From positions 1 to 61,224 of the forward strand of contig JAUMWV010000003.1 in assembly GCA_030529455.1 (NCBI GenBank): a stretch of DNA of 61,224 bases, read 5' to 3'. Under the pieces are notes generated by a model. That model saw nothing but the letters and a program-made list of their open reading frames with translations. It searched no databases and had not been told where the DNA came from. Source of the stretch: Propionibacteriaceae bacterium (GTDB lineage: Bacteria; Actinomycetota; Actinomycetes; Propionibacteriales; Propionibacteriaceae). Both the position numbers and the translations under genes were made by a program. Positions 44,798 through 54,334 of the stretch are shown piece after piece (the first letter of the stretch is position 1; each line of letters starts with the position of its first letter).

Positions 44798-46102
44798 TTG
44801 ACACAGCTTCTCCCAGGCACACAGCGGCGGCGGACTCGGGCCGCCAGAGCCTCCCGGACGGGCCTGCCCGGGCGGGTCCGGGGCTGGATCGAGCGCGGCA
44901 CCGAGGCGGCCAGGGGGCTGCTCCGGTTCCGCTTCGTCGCGGCCACCTGGTCCTACCTGCGGGGCGTGACGCCGCTGGGCTGGGGCGGTTTCGCGGTCGC
45001 GGTGCTCGCGGGCCTGGCCTGGCTGAGGTACCAGTGGGCCGAGGCCCAGGTCGTCGCCGTCGCGCTCGCGCTGCTGTGCCTGGCGGGTCTGGCCTGGTCG
45101 ATCGGGCGCACCGAGTACCGGGTCGGGTTGCGCCTGGCCAGCGTCCGGGTCAGCGTCGGGGACCGGGCGCTGGGCGAGGTCACCATCGCCAACGCGGCGA
45201 AGCGGACGCTGAAACCCGCGGTGGTTGAGATGCCGGTCGGCAACGCGCTGGCGGCCTTCAGGGTGCCGCGGCTCGGGGTCTCGGAGGCCCACGAGGAGGC
45301 GTTCACGATCCCGACGCACCGGCGCGGCGTCATCGTGGTCGGCCCGGTCACCTCGGTGCGGGGGGACGCGCTGGGCTTCGTCCGCCGCGTGCAGCGCTGG
45401 AGTGACCCGGTCAGCCTGTTCGTCCACCCCCGCACGATCGGGTTGGATTCGGCGACGGTCGGGTTCATCCGCGACATTGAGGGGGCCACGACGCAGGAGC
45501 TGTCCAGCTCGGACGTGTCCTTCCACGCGCTGCGGGACTACATCCCGGGTGACGACCGCCGCAACGTGCACTGGCGGACGACCGCCCGCACCGGGCGGCT
45601 GATGGTCCGCCAGTTCGAGGAGACCCGCCGGGCCCACCTGCTGCTGCTGGTGGACGTGCGGTCGTCGTCCTGGGACAGCGAGGACGCCTTCGAGACCGGG
45701 ATCAGCGCGGCCGCCTCGCTCGCCATGGCGGCGATGCGCGACCACCGGGAACTGTCGGTGATGACCCAGCACGGGGTGTTCAGCACGCCGAGCCCGATGC
45801 GGGTGCTCGACCAGTTCAGCGCGGTCGAGGCGGACCCGGGCTGTCCCTCGCTGGCCGACCTGGCCAGGGAGGCCAGCGAGCGGGTTCCGGGGGCGTCCGT
45901 GGCGGTGCTCGTCACGGGGGCGAACACGCCGGTCGGTGACCTGCACCGTGCCCAGTCCTGGCTGCCGGTCAACATGGTGACGATGGCGCTGCGCTGCGTC
46001 GCGGGGGAGGAGCCGCACCGGCGCCAGGTCGGTGGGCTCAGCGTGATCTCGATCGGTGAGCTGGAACAGCTCCCGCTGGCTTTGCGGAGGGCACTGGGAT
46101 GA
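44798..46102 (+). CDS. DUF58-family protein (MoxR partner)
   Basis: A 434-residue membrane protein. A basic N-terminus is followed by two helices (~55-100), then a von Willebrand-like DUF58 domain whose signature is visible: FHALRDYIPGDDRRNVHW and TGRLMVRQFEE, followed by LLLLVDVRSS. Start is put at TTG 44798, ten bases after GGAAG; no better start exists downstream of the MoxR stop. The stop overlaps the transglutaminase-like gene (ATGA). In PFNA-type clusters DUF58 sits between the AAA ATPase and transglutaminase genes, as here. Confidence 0.88.
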   Translation: MTQLLPGTQRRRTRAARASRTGLPGRVRGWIERGTEAARGLLRFRFVAATWSYLRGVTPLGWGGFAVAVLAGLAWLRYQWAEAQVVAVALALLCLAGLAWSIGRTEYRVGLRLASVRVSVGDRALGEVTIANAAKRTLKPAVVEMPVGNALAAFRVPRLGVSEAHEEAFTIPTHRRGVIVVGPVTSVRGDALGFVRRVQRWSDPVSLFVHPRTIGLDSATVGFIRDIEGATTQELSSSDVSFHALRDYIPGDDRRNVHWRTTARTGRLMVRQFEETRRAHLLLLVDVRSSSWDSEDAFETGISAAASLAMAAMRDHRELSVMTQHGVFSTPSPMRVLDQFSAVEADPGCPSLADLAREASERVPGASVAVLVTGANTPVGDLHRAQSWLPVNMVTMALRCVAGEEPHRRQVGGLSVISIGELEQLPLALRRALG

Positions 46103-48408
46103 GGCAGACGTGGATCAACGTGCTCGTGGTGGCCGTGCTGCTGCTGATCGCCGGGGCCACGCACGGGCCGGTCTTCGGTGACGCCAGGGGCTACCTGGCG
46201 GTGCTGGGCGGCGTGCTCATCGGTGGCGGCGTCGCCCTGGTCGCGGCGCTGCGGCGGTGGGGCTGGGGCCTGACGGTCATGGTCGCGGCGCTGGCCTACC
46301 TGCTGCTCGGCGGGGCGTTCGCCTTCCCGGAACTCAACACGGCGGTGGTGGTGCCCAGCGTCTCGACCCTCCAGCTGCTGGTCGTGCAGGTGGTCTTCGG
46401 GTGGCGGGACAACCTGACGATCGCGCCCCCGCTGCGCTCCTTCCCTGGGGCCGCGGTGCTGCCGCTGTTCAGCGCGCTGGTGTGTTCGCTCGTCGCGGTC
46501 ACCCTGGCGGCGCGGACCAAGAAGAGGCAGGCCAGCGCGCTGCTCCCCGTCGCGGTGCTCGGCGTGACCGGCGTGCTGTGGGGCAGCCAGGTGGCGCCGT
46601 TCGCGGCCGCGATCGGTGCTGCCGGTGTCGCGATCGCCGTGGCCTGGGCGGCCTGGCTCGCCTCCAGCAGGCGCAGGCGCGGCGCGTCCGGAATCCTGGC
46701 GGTGGAGACCCACCGGGTCGGCCCCCGCCGCCTCGTCGCCGTGGTCTCGCTGCTGACGGCCGTGGCGGTCGGGCTCGGGTTGGCCTGGCTGGTCCCGGCC
46801 GGGCACCGGGACGTGCTGCGCGACCACGTCACCCCGCCGCTGGAGGTGGAGGAATACCATTCCCCGCTGTCCTACTTCCGCCACTACGTGGTGGACAAGA
46901 AGACCGAGAAGCTCTTCACCGTCGACCAGCTGAACCGGGGCTACCGGGTGCGGCTGGCGGCGCTGGACGCCTACGACGGGACGGTGTTCCGGGTGGCCTC
47001 GGCGACCGCCGGGGAGGGGTTCCGGCGGATCGGCGAGGCGACCACCGAGGACCCCTCGCTGCCGGAGAGCGCGGTCCGGCTCGGGATCACGATCAACCAG
47101 TACACCGGCCACTGGGTGCCCGGCGGCGGGGACGTGCGGCGGATCGAGTTCGGTTCGCAGCGGGCCGCCGCGCTCAAGGCCGACCAGTTCTATTCGGAGA
47201 GCCACCGCTCGCTGTTCAACAAGACCCCGCTGGCCGAGGGTGACGCTTATTCCGTCACGGTCGTGCCGGAGGGCACCTGGTCGGACGAGGACCTGGCCGC
47301 GCAGCCGTTCGCCCAGGTCCCGATGCCGCACGACGAGTTCGTCCCCGAGATCGTCGCCCAGCGCGCCAGCGAGCTGACCGCGGAGGCCGACACGCCGATC
47401 GCGCAGATCCGCGCCATCGAACAGCACCTGCACACCAGCGGTTTCTTCTCCAACGGCGAGGACAACCTGTCCCGGGCCGGGCACCGCGCGGAGCGGATCA
47501 GGACGCTGCTGGAGTCCGCTCAGATGATCGGCGACGACGAACAGTACGCCGTCGCGATGGCCCTCATGGTGCGCCAGCTGGGCATCCCGGCGCGGGTGGT
47601 GCTGGGCTTCTACCCCGAGGCGACCCAGTCCGGGGAGGTCGCGCTGACCGGCGACGACGTGCACGCCTGGGTGGAGGTGGCGTTCAGCAAGGCGGGCTGG
47701 GTGGCCTTCAACCCGACCCCGCCACGGGACAAGAAACCCCAGACCCAGGTGGAAAAGCCCCGCGTCCAGCCGCGTCCCCAGGTGCTGCAGCCGCCGCCCC
47801 CGCCGGTGGAACCCGCCGAACTGCCCCCGGAGTTCCTGGACGAGGACGCCGACTCCGACGAGCAGAACGACCGGGCCTGGCTGGGCTACCTGCTGCTCGC
47901 GGCCCAGGTGGCGGGCGGGGCGCTGCTGCTGGCCTCGCCGTTCCTGGCGATCCTGGTGGCCAAGGGGCTCCGGCGGAGACGGAGACGCACCAGGGGAGAC
48001 GAACTGGCCAAGGTCGCCGGGGCCTGGCAGGAGGTCGTCGACCAGGCCCGGGACCTGCGGACCGAGGTGCCGCTGGCCGCCGCCACCCGGCGGCAGCAGG
48101 CCGCCGCGCTGGACCGGGCGCTGAACCAGGACGCCGACGCCGACGAGTTCGGGTTCCGGCCCGCGACCCCGGGCAGCGTCATGGCCTTCGCCCAGGCGGT
48201 CGACCGGTCGATCTTCGGTTCCGCCTGCCCGGCGCCCGGGCTCGCCGGGCAGGCCTGGTCGGGAGCCGACGACATCCGCAGGCAGCTGCGGGGCGCCACG
48301 GGCCGGTTCCGTAGGATAGCGGCGCTAGCCTCGGTCCGGTCGCTGCGCCGCCCCCGCACGGGGCCGAAGGGGCCGGGGGCCGTGAGAAAGGGAGAGCTCA
48401 ATGACTAG
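46099..48408 (+). CDS. Membrane transglutaminase-like protein lacking the catalytic triad
   Basis: A 769-residue protein. About six N-terminal helices lead to an extracellular transglutaminase-like domain (~240-550), then a proline-rich stretch, one more helix (~594-616) and a cytosolic tail. The core reads MIGDDEQYAVAMALMVRQLG, GIPARVVLGF, DVHAWVEV and WVAFNPTPP. At the Cys position of the Cys-His-Asp triad stands Asp480; His522 is kept; Asn538 replaces the Asp. It is therefore probably not a transglutaminase or protease but a structural or peptide-binding relative. It overlaps both neighbours. Confidence 0.87.
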   Translation: MRQTWINVLVVAVLLLIAGATHGPVFGDARGYLAVLGGVLIGGGVALVAALRRWGWGLTVMVAALAYLLLGGAFAFPELNTAVVVPSVSTLQLLVVQVVFGWRDNLTIAPPLRSFPGAAVLPLFSALVCSLVAVTLAARTKKRQASALLPVAVLGVTGVLWGSQVAPFAAAIGAAGVAIAVAWAAWLASSRRRRGASGILAVETHRVGPRRLVAVVSLLTAVAVGLGLAWLVPAGHRDVLRDHVTPPLEVEEYHSPLSYFRHYVVDKKTEKLFTVDQLNRGYRVRLAALDAYDGTVFRVASATAGEGFRRIGEATTEDPSLPESAVRLGITINQYTGHWVPGGGDVRRIEFGSQRAAALKADQFYSESHRSLFNKTPLAEGDAYSVTVVPEGTWSDEDLAAQPFAQVPMPHDEFVPEIVAQRASELTAEADTPIAQIRAIEQHLHTSGFFSNGEDNLSRAGHRAERIRTLLESAQMIGDDEQYAVAMALMVRQLGIPARVVLGFYPEATQSGEVALTGDDVHAWVEVAFSKAGWVAFNPTPPRDKKPQTQVEKPRVQPRPQVLQPPPPPVEPAELPPEFLDEDADSDEQNDRAWLGYLLLAAQVAGGALLLASPFLAILVAKGLRRRRRRTRGDELAKVAGAWQEVVDQARDLRTEVPLAAATRRQQAAALDRALNQDADADEFGFRPATPGSVMAFAQAVDRSIFGSACPAPGLAGQAWSGADDIRRQLRGATGRFRRIAALASVRSLRRPRTGPKGPGAVRKGELND

Positions 48409-49600
48409 CCAACCATCGCCGGGAGGGCCGCTCCCGGCGCACCTGAGCGGGGTGGTTCCGGTCAGCCTCGGACGGCGGTTCGTGGCCCGGCTGGCCGACT
48501 TCGGGGTGACGGTGGTCGCGCTGGCCGTCCCCTGGGGCATTCTGTTCGCCGCGGGCTTCCCGCAGCCGATCCCCATCTGGGTGTTCGTCCTGGCGGTGCT
48601 GCTCATGATGGTGATCTCCTTCCTGCCGCTGGTCCTGGTCATCGCGACGGGCTGGATGCCGGGTGGTTACCTGACCGGCGTGCGCCAGATCAAGATGAGC
48701 ACCGGCACCCGCCCGGGGTTCGCCGCGCTGGTCAAATACCTGGTGTTCCAGGTGATCTCGTCGGCCACGTTCACCATCGGCGCGCTGGTGATCTGGTTCA
48801 AGACCCGGGACGGCCTGGGCCGGTGCTGGCACGACCGGTTCGCTGACATCCTCGTGATCGACACCCGGCAGGGCCGCGACCCGATCGCCGATCCCGTCCC
48901 GCCGAGCGCCCCGCCGCGGATGGTGCCCGGCCTGGTCGGACCGGGCGTGCCCGGCCAGCAAGGCGTGCCCCAGCCGCAGGCGCAGCCGTTCCCCCCGGCG
49001 TCCCAACCGTTCGCGTCGCCACCCCAGCCCTTCGCCCCAGCGCCCCAGCCCCATGCCCCGGCCCCGGAGGCATTCGCCCCGGCAGGGGAGGCGCCGTGGC
49101 TGGCGCCGCAGCCATCCGCGCCGTCCCCGGTTCCGTTCCAGCCTGCCCAGGCGGGATTCGCGCCGCCGCCCGCACCCGCCGCGGTGCCGCCCGCGGGCGA
49201 CCAGTCGGCGCTCACCCTGCCGAGTGGCGGGACGGGTGTGGGGGAGGATGCCACGATCTCGAAGATCCCCCCGGGCAGCGTCAGGCTGACCTTCGACGAC
49301 GGTACCGTCCGCTACGTCCGCACCAGCGTCGTGATCGGGCGCGACCCCGTGCCGGACGCCGAACACCCCGGGGCCCAGCGGGTCCCGGTGCGGGACCCCG
49401 AGCGCACCATCTCGAAGACCCACGCCGTGCTCACGGTCCACGGCGACTCGGTGGTGGTCGAGGACCTCAACTCCACCAACGGCACCGTCGTGGTCGCCCC
49501 GAACGGGGAACGTTCGGCCGCGCTCCCGGGCACCCCGATCTGGGCCGGGGCGGGGTCGACGGTCGAGTTCGGGGAACGGAGCGTGCGCATTGGTGCCTGA
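48401..49600 (+). CDS. RDD-domain membrane protein with C-terminal FHA domain
   Basis: A 399-residue fusion. An N-terminal RDD module (~20-160: GRRFVARLADFGV, helices, KMSTGTRPGFAALVKYLV, CWHDRFADILV) precedes a Pro/Gln/Ala-rich linker (~165-275) and a C-terminal FHA domain (~290-399) with VIGRDP, ISKTHAVL and LNSTNGT. It anchors a phosphothreonine reader at the membrane. The probable phosphorylating kinase is encoded four genes on. AAAGGGAGAG lies before the ATG; the stop overlaps the phosphatase gene. Confidence 0.88.
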   Translation: MTSQPSPGGPLPAHLSGVVPVSLGRRFVARLADFGVTVVALAVPWGILFAAGFPQPIPIWVFVLAVLLMMVISFLPLVLVIATGWMPGGYLTGVRQIKMSTGTRPGFAALVKYLVFQVISSATFTIGALVIWFKTRDGLGRCWHDRFADILVIDTRQGRDPIADPVPPSAPPRMVPGLVGPGVPGQQGVPQPQAQPFPPASQPFASPPQPFAPAPQPHAPAPEAFAPAGEAPWLAPQPSAPSPVPFQPAQAGFAPPPAPAAVPPAGDQSALTLPSGGTGVGEDATISKIPPGSVRLTFDDGTVRYVRTSVVIGRDPVPDAEHPGAQRVPVRDPERTISKTHAVLTVHGDSVVVEDLNSTNGTVVVAPNGERSAALPGTPIWAGAGSTVEFGERSVRIGA

Positions 49601-50453
49601 GAACGGCCAGGACGCCGTGTTGCTGGCCGCCCGCTGGGGTGCGGCGACCGATGTCGGACGGAAACGCGAGCTCAACGAGGACTCCCTGCTGGCCGCCGCC
49701 CCGGTCTTCCTCGTCGCCGACGGCATGGGCGGGCACGAGGCGGGCGAGGTGGCTTCGGCGCTGGTCGTGGAGGCCTTTCGTCCGCTCGTGGGCCGACCCC
49801 TCGTCGGATTCAGGGACCTGGAGGACGCGGTGGCGCTGGCCGCGCGCAGCGTGCATGGCCTGGCCAGCGCCGGTCAGGCCCCGGGCTCCACGCTGACCGG
49901 GGTGGCGCTGTCCGAGCACGGCGGCTACCCGTGCTGCCGGGTCATCAACATCGGCGACTCGCGGACCTACCACCTGAGCGAGGAGGGGTTCTCGCGGGTG
50001 ACGACCGACCATTCCGAGGTGCAGGAGCTGGTGGACCTCGGCATCATCGACGCGGCGACCGCGGCCCAGCTGCCCCAGCGCAACATCATCACCCGCGCGC
50101 TGGGCGGGGCGCTCGGGCCCGACGTCCGGGCCGACCACTACCTGCTGCCCGCCCGCTCCGGGGACCGGTTCGTGGTGTGCAGCGATGGGCTCAGTGGGGA
50201 ACTGACCGAGATCCTGATCGAGATCATCGCCCGGTCCAACCCGGACCCCCAGCAGACCGCCGAGGCGCTGGTCGAGCACGCGCTGCTGGCTGGCGGCAGG
50301 GACAACATCAGCGTGATCGTCGTCGATATTATGGAGGCCGTGCCACAGTGGCCGGACAGCGCGGTGGACGAGACCACCCTGGGGCACGAGGCCGAGGAGG
50401 CCGGGGAGGACACCCTGCCCAATCCGCTTCGGGAGGTTGTCGAGGATGCATGA
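49590..50453 (+). CDS. PP2C-type Ser/Thr protein phosphatase
   Basis: A 287-residue PPM phosphatase. Metal-site motifs are KRELNEDSLL, VADGMGGHEAGEVAS, NIGDSRTYHL, VCSDGLSGEL and GGRDNISVIVVD, all intact, so it is likely active. It would reverse phosphorylation by the neighbouring kinase. Start is TTG 49590, eight bases after GGAG, or GTG 49593. It overlaps both neighbours by several bases. Confidence 0.95.
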   Translation: MVPENGQDAVLLAARWGAATDVGRKRELNEDSLLAAAPVFLVADGMGGHEAGEVASALVVEAFRPLVGRPLVGFRDLEDAVALAARSVHGLASAGQAPGSTLTGVALSEHGGYPCCRVINIGDSRTYHLSEEGFSRVTTDHSEVQELVDLGIIDAATAAQLPQRNIITRALGGALGPDVRADHYLLPARSGDRFVVCSDGLSGELTEILIEIIARSNPDPQQTAEALVEHALLAGGRDNISVIVVDIMEAVPQWPDSAVDETTLGHEAEEAGEDTLPNPLREVVEDA

Positions 50454-52008
50454 GTTGAGCCGCTGGGTCGGTGGCAGCTGCCTGTGCGCTGTCGGACGCG
50501 GCGGGATCGCCCTGGTCGTCGGGGATTGCCGGGACCTGGTCGAGAAACTGTGGGAGCAGCTGCGCTGCGGCACCGATCTGGCGGGTCTGCTGCAGCTGAT
50601 GGCCGCCGAATACGCCACCGACCTCATGCACATGCCGCCCTTCGCCCTCGTGGTGCACCAGGAGCGGGGCGTGCACGTCGCGCTCCGCGGCCCGGTGCGG
50701 TTCGTGGCGGCCACCCAGGACGAGCGGGTGGACATCGACGCGGGCAACGTCGTGACGTGGGTGGAACGCAACCTCGGCCCAGCCCGGGGCTACCAGCTGG
50801 TCGTGGAGGACGCCGAGGGTGAGGCCCTGCCGATCGCCGACGGCCTGGTGCGGGTCGCCGCGGTGTACCACGGTGAGGTGGACGGGGCCGAACCCCCGGC
50901 GCCCAGCCTGGCGCAGCGCCGCCCCGAGCCGCCCGGCAAACGGCCGGACCGCCCGCCGCGTTCCGCCGAGCTGACCCTCGTGCACGAAACCGTGCCGGGC
51001 GGTGCCGGTGAGCCCGGTGAGGACGCCGAACCCAGCGGAGGTCCCGCGCCCGAGGGTCCCGTGGCCGACCAGCCCCGGCCCGCGGGCGCCGGAGACCCGT
51101 CGCCCCAAGCCAAGTACTACGCGCACCACTGGGAGCCGACCAGGGCCAAGCCGGTCGAGGACGCGGCCGTCCGCGACATCCGCGACGACGACCGGGACCC
51201 GTTCGCTGCCCCGGCGCCGGTGGCTGGCCGGGCCGCGGCGGCGACTGCCCCAGCGGAGCCCGCGCAGCCCAGCCCGGCCGGGGACATCACCGAGATCCCA
51301 CCGGAGGACCACGGGTCCTTCTTCATCGACGCGGTGCCCAAACCCGGGGACGCGGCCGCCCCCCGCGGCTTCGCCGCACCGGCCCCGCCACCTCCGCCGG
51401 TCCCACCGCGGGCCCAGCCGCCGCAGCCGCAAGCGCAGGCGTCCCCGGCCCAGCCCGGCAGGCTCGGCGACCACGACGGCCAGACCCTGACCTCGGCCAG
51501 GATCGCCGCGCTGCGCTCCGAGCGGGCCGCCGCGGCGGGTGGGGCGTCGGCGTCCGGCCAGGTCTTGGCGGGGTTCTGCGCCGCCGGGCACCCCAACCCG
51601 CCGCACGCCCCGCAGTGCCGGTCCTGCGGGCAGCCACTCACCGAACGCACCGGCCTGATCCCGACGCCGCCGCTGGGCCGGATCAGGGTGTCCACCGGCC
51701 TGGTGATCCAGCTCAACAGCGACGTCATCGTCGGGCGGGCACCCCGGGTGACCCCGGAGCCGGGCCGCCCGGCCCCACAGCTGGTGCCGGTGCCGAGCCC
51801 GGAGCAGCAGATCTCCCGCACCCACTGCGAGATCAGGGTGGACGGCTGGGACATCCGGGCGCTGGACAAGAAGTCCAACAACGGCACCTTCCTGCTCCGC
51901 CCGGGGGAGCGGCCGGTGCGGATCGACGAACGGACGCCGACGATCCTGCGCGCCGGTGACGTGCTGGATCTGGGGGAGAACGTGACGCTGACGCTGGAGT
52001 TCGACTGA
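50446..52008 (+). CDS. Zinc-ribbon/FHA-domain protein, paralogue of 9434-11635
   Basis: A 520-residue protein. Its N-terminal domain (~1-145, with HVALRGPVRFVAATQDERVD) resembles that of the orphan FHA protein. A Pro/Ala-rich linker follows, then a zinc ribbon (FCAAGHPNPP...CRSC, from Cys378) and a C-terminal FHA domain (~405-520) with IVGRAP, QISRTHCEIRV and KSNNGTFLL. GGGAGG lies nine bases before the ATG, which sits inside the phosphatase gene. It probably links the kinase output to the secretion ATPase. Confidence 0.85.
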   Translation: MHELSRWVGGSCLCAVGRGGIALVVGDCRDLVEKLWEQLRCGTDLAGLLQLMAAEYATDLMHMPPFALVVHQERGVHVALRGPVRFVAATQDERVDIDAGNVVTWVERNLGPARGYQLVVEDAEGEALPIADGLVRVAAVYHGEVDGAEPPAPSLAQRRPEPPGKRPDRPPRSAELTLVHETVPGGAGEPGEDAEPSGGPAPEGPVADQPRPAGAGDPSPQAKYYAHHWEPTRAKPVEDAAVRDIRDDDRDPFAAPAPVAGRAAAATAPAEPAQPSPAGDITEIPPEDHGSFFIDAVPKPGDAAAPRGFAAPAPPPPPVPPRAQPPQPQAQASPAQPGRLGDHDGQTLTSARIAALRSERAAAAGGASASGQVLAGFCAAGHPNPPHAPQCRSCGQPLTERTGLIPTPPLGRIRVSTGLVIQLNSDVIVGRAPRVTPEPGRPAPQLVPVPSPEQQISRTHCEIRVDGWDIRALDKKSNNGTFLLRPGERPVRIDERTPTILRAGDVLDLGENVTLTLEFD

Positions 52009-53615
52009 TGCCGCGGGCACCGCAACCCCCACCGAAGGTCCCGGGGGCGACCTACAAGGCGCACCTCGGCAGCGGTGGTTTCGCCGACGTGTTCCTCTAC
52101 GAGCAGCGGGTGCCGCGCCGGGACGTCGCGGTGAAGGTGCTGGCCGCCAGCGCCAGCCCCGTGTCCCGGGAGGCCTTCGAGGCCGAGGCGAACCTGATGG
52201 CCAGGCTGTCGTCCCACCCCTCGGTGCTGTCGGTCTACGGCGCCGGAACTGCCGAGACGGGCCAGCCCTTCCTCATCATGGAATACTGCCCGCCGCCGAA
52301 CATGGGCAAGCGGGTGAGGCAGGCCCCGCTGTCGGTGCAGCGCGCCCTCCAGGTCGGCATCCAGCTGGCCGGGGCGGTCGAGAGCCTGCACCGGGTCGGG
52401 ATCATCCACCGCGACATCAAACCGGCGAACGTGCTGGTCACCGCGTACAACCACCCGGTGCTGACCGATTTCGGCATCGCGGTCTCCCGCGACGACGCGC
52501 AACGCGCCGAGGGGTTCTCGCCCGGCTGGGCGGCGCCCGAGCAGCAGACCGAGTCGGAGGTGCCGGGGCCGCAGGCCGACGTGTTCTCGCTGGCCGCCAC
52601 GATCTACACCTTCCTGACCGGACGGGCCCCCTTCGAGATCGTCGGCGGCGACAACACCCCGCTGGCGATGTCGGACCGGGTGCTGCGGATGCCGCTGCCC
52701 AAGACCGGACGCGAGGACGTCCCGCCGCAGCTGGAGCGGGTCTTCGCGGTGGCGATGGCCAAACGCCCCGAGCAGCGCTACCCGAGCGCCCTGGATTTCG
52801 CCCGGGCGCTGCAGGACGTGCAGACCGACCTGCGCCAGCAGATGACCGTGATCGACCTCCTGGAGGAGCCCAGGGCCGAGGAACCGGCCGACGACGACGG
52901 CGATCACACCAGGATGCGGGCGCCGGTGACGATCGACCCGGAGGCCATGCCGACGGGTGCCGGGCCGACGCGGGAAGTGGGGTCGGGCCCCGGCTCCGGC
53001 GCCAACACCTCGCTGATCGAGGGCGTGCCGGTGGTCGCGAGCGACGCCACCCGCGGCGCCCCGCGGCGCGAGGTGCGTCCCATCCCGGCGAGGTCGTCCT
53101 GGGAGGTGACCGGCCGGACCCCGGCGGTGGAGATGGACGCGACGCTGCTGAAACAGGAGCAGGCCTCCCCCGTGGCCGAGGCTCCGGCGCCGCCCCGCCC
53201 GGAGCGCACCCGGCGGGGCGGGGTGATCGCGGTCGTGGCGGTGCTGGCGGTGGCGCTGCTCGGCGGTTTCGTGTGGTGGACGCTGAACCGCGACGAGGGA
53301 CGGGCCCAGCCGAACCCGGCCCAGCCCACGCACCCACCCGCGCCCGCGCCGTCGTTCAGCAAGGTCCCCGAGGTCACCGGGCTGAGCGGCTCCTACGAGG
53401 GGGATCAGGCGGTGTTCACCTGGGAATACCAAGACGAGAACGCCGAATACGTCATCCAGGCCTACGACCCGGAGGGTCAGGGCAAACAGCCTGCGCAGAG
53501 CACCAGGAAGAAGACGGTGACGCTGCCACGCACGGAAGGTAAGCAGCTGTGTCTGTCGGTGAAGGTCAAGGTGGGGGCGACAACCACGCCGGGGGTGAGC
53601 AAGTGCCTGACGTGA
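52008..53615 (+). CDS. Membrane Ser/Thr protein kinase with extracellular Fn3-like tail
   Basis: A 535-residue PASTA-less kinase. An intact catalytic domain (~12-270) has LGSGGFADVF, VAVKVL, HRDIKPANV with Asp136, TDFGIAV and WAAPEQ. A threonine-containing juxtamembrane region (~290-400) precedes one helix (~407-427) and an extracellular part with a Fn3-like fold (~445-535; VTGLSGSYEGDQAVFTWEYQ). It is the likely writer for the four FHA domains encoded beside it and the counterpart of Pkb2 in the bifidobacterial PFNA cluster. ATG overlaps the previous stop by one base. Confidence 0.94.
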   Translation: MPRAPQPPPKVPGATYKAHLGSGGFADVFLYEQRVPRRDVAVKVLAASASPVSREAFEAEANLMARLSSHPSVLSVYGAGTAETGQPFLIMEYCPPPNMGKRVRQAPLSVQRALQVGIQLAGAVESLHRVGIIHRDIKPANVLVTAYNHPVLTDFGIAVSRDDAQRAEGFSPGWAAPEQQTESEVPGPQADVFSLAATIYTFLTGRAPFEIVGGDNTPLAMSDRVLRMPLPKTGREDVPPQLERVFAVAMAKRPEQRYPSALDFARALQDVQTDLRQQMTVIDLLEEPRAEEPADDDGDHTRMRAPVTIDPEAMPTGAGPTREVGSGPGSGANTSLIEGVPVVASDATRGAPRREVRPIPARSSWEVTGRTPAVEMDATLLKQEQASPVAEAPAPPRPERTRRGGVIAVVAVLAVALLGGFVWWTLNRDEGRAQPNPAQPTHPPAPAPSFSKVPEVTGLSGSYEGDQAVFTWEYQDENAEYVIQAYDPEGQGKQPAQSTRKKTVTLPRTEGKQLCLSVKVKVGATTTPGVSKCLT

Positions 53616-54334
53616 CCCCGGACCAGGAGCCCGAGATCCCCCAAGCCGGGGTGTCGGTCGAGTTCTGCGGCGAGTGGTATCACCTGGAACCGGGGCAAGA
53701 CCTCACGATCGGCCGGGACGCGGGGCTGGTGCTGGACGACAACCCCTACCTGCACCGGCGGGCCCTGGCCATCACCAACGCGATGGGTTTTTGGTGGCTG
53801 TGCAACATCGGCGACCGGCTGGCGGCCACGGTTTCGGACGGGGAGGGCAGGTTGCAGTCGTGGCTGGCCCCCGGCGCCCGGCTGCCGCTGGTGCTGGAAC
53901 GGGCGGTCGTGGTGCTGTCGGCCGGGTCGACCACCTACGAACTGACGATCTACAACCGGCTACCCGCCTTCGACCAGCCCAGGGTCAGCCGGGAGCTGGG
54001 GGAGGCCACCATCGGGTCGGTCATGATGACCGAGAGCCAGCGGCTGGTGATCCTGGCGCTGGCCGAACCGATGCTGCTGCGCGAGGGCAGCGGGCTGGGG
54101 GAGATCCCGACCAGCGCGAAGGCCGCCGCGCGGCTCGGCTGGAACCTCACCCGGTTCAACCGGAAACTCGACAACGTGTGCGACAAGCTGGACCGGATCG
54201 GCGTCCGCGGGCTGCGGGGCGGCGTGCGGTCCTACGCCACGAACCGGCGGGCCCGGCTGGTGGAATACGCGATCTCGGCCCGCCTCGTCACCCGTGAGGA
54301 CCTGCCGTTGCTGGACGGGGGCAGCCGGGAGTGA
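53603..54334 (+). CDS. FHA-domain protein with C-terminal winged-helix-like region
   Basis: A 243-residue protein. An N-terminal FHA-type domain (~12-115: LTIGRDAGLVLDDNPYLHRR, then FWWLCNIGDR) is followed by a helical region (ESQRLVILALAEPMLLREGS, AKAAARLGWNLTRFNRKLD) that looks like a winged helix of the type that follows FHA in some actinobacterial regulators. It may couple kinase activity to transcription. The GTG at 53603 lies within the kinase gene end. DNA binding is inferred only. Confidence 0.72.
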   Translation: MPDVTPDQEPEIPQAGVSVEFCGEWYHLEPGQDLTIGRDAGLVLDDNPYLHRRALAITNAMGFWWLCNIGDRLAATVSDGEGRLQSWLAPGARLPLVLERAVVVLSAGSTTYELTIYNRLPAFDQPRVSRELGEATIGSVMMTESQRLVILALAEPMLLREGSGLGEIPTSAKAAARLGWNLTRFNRKLDNVCDKLDRIGVRGLRGGVRSYATNRRARLVEYAISARLVTREDLPLLDGGSRE

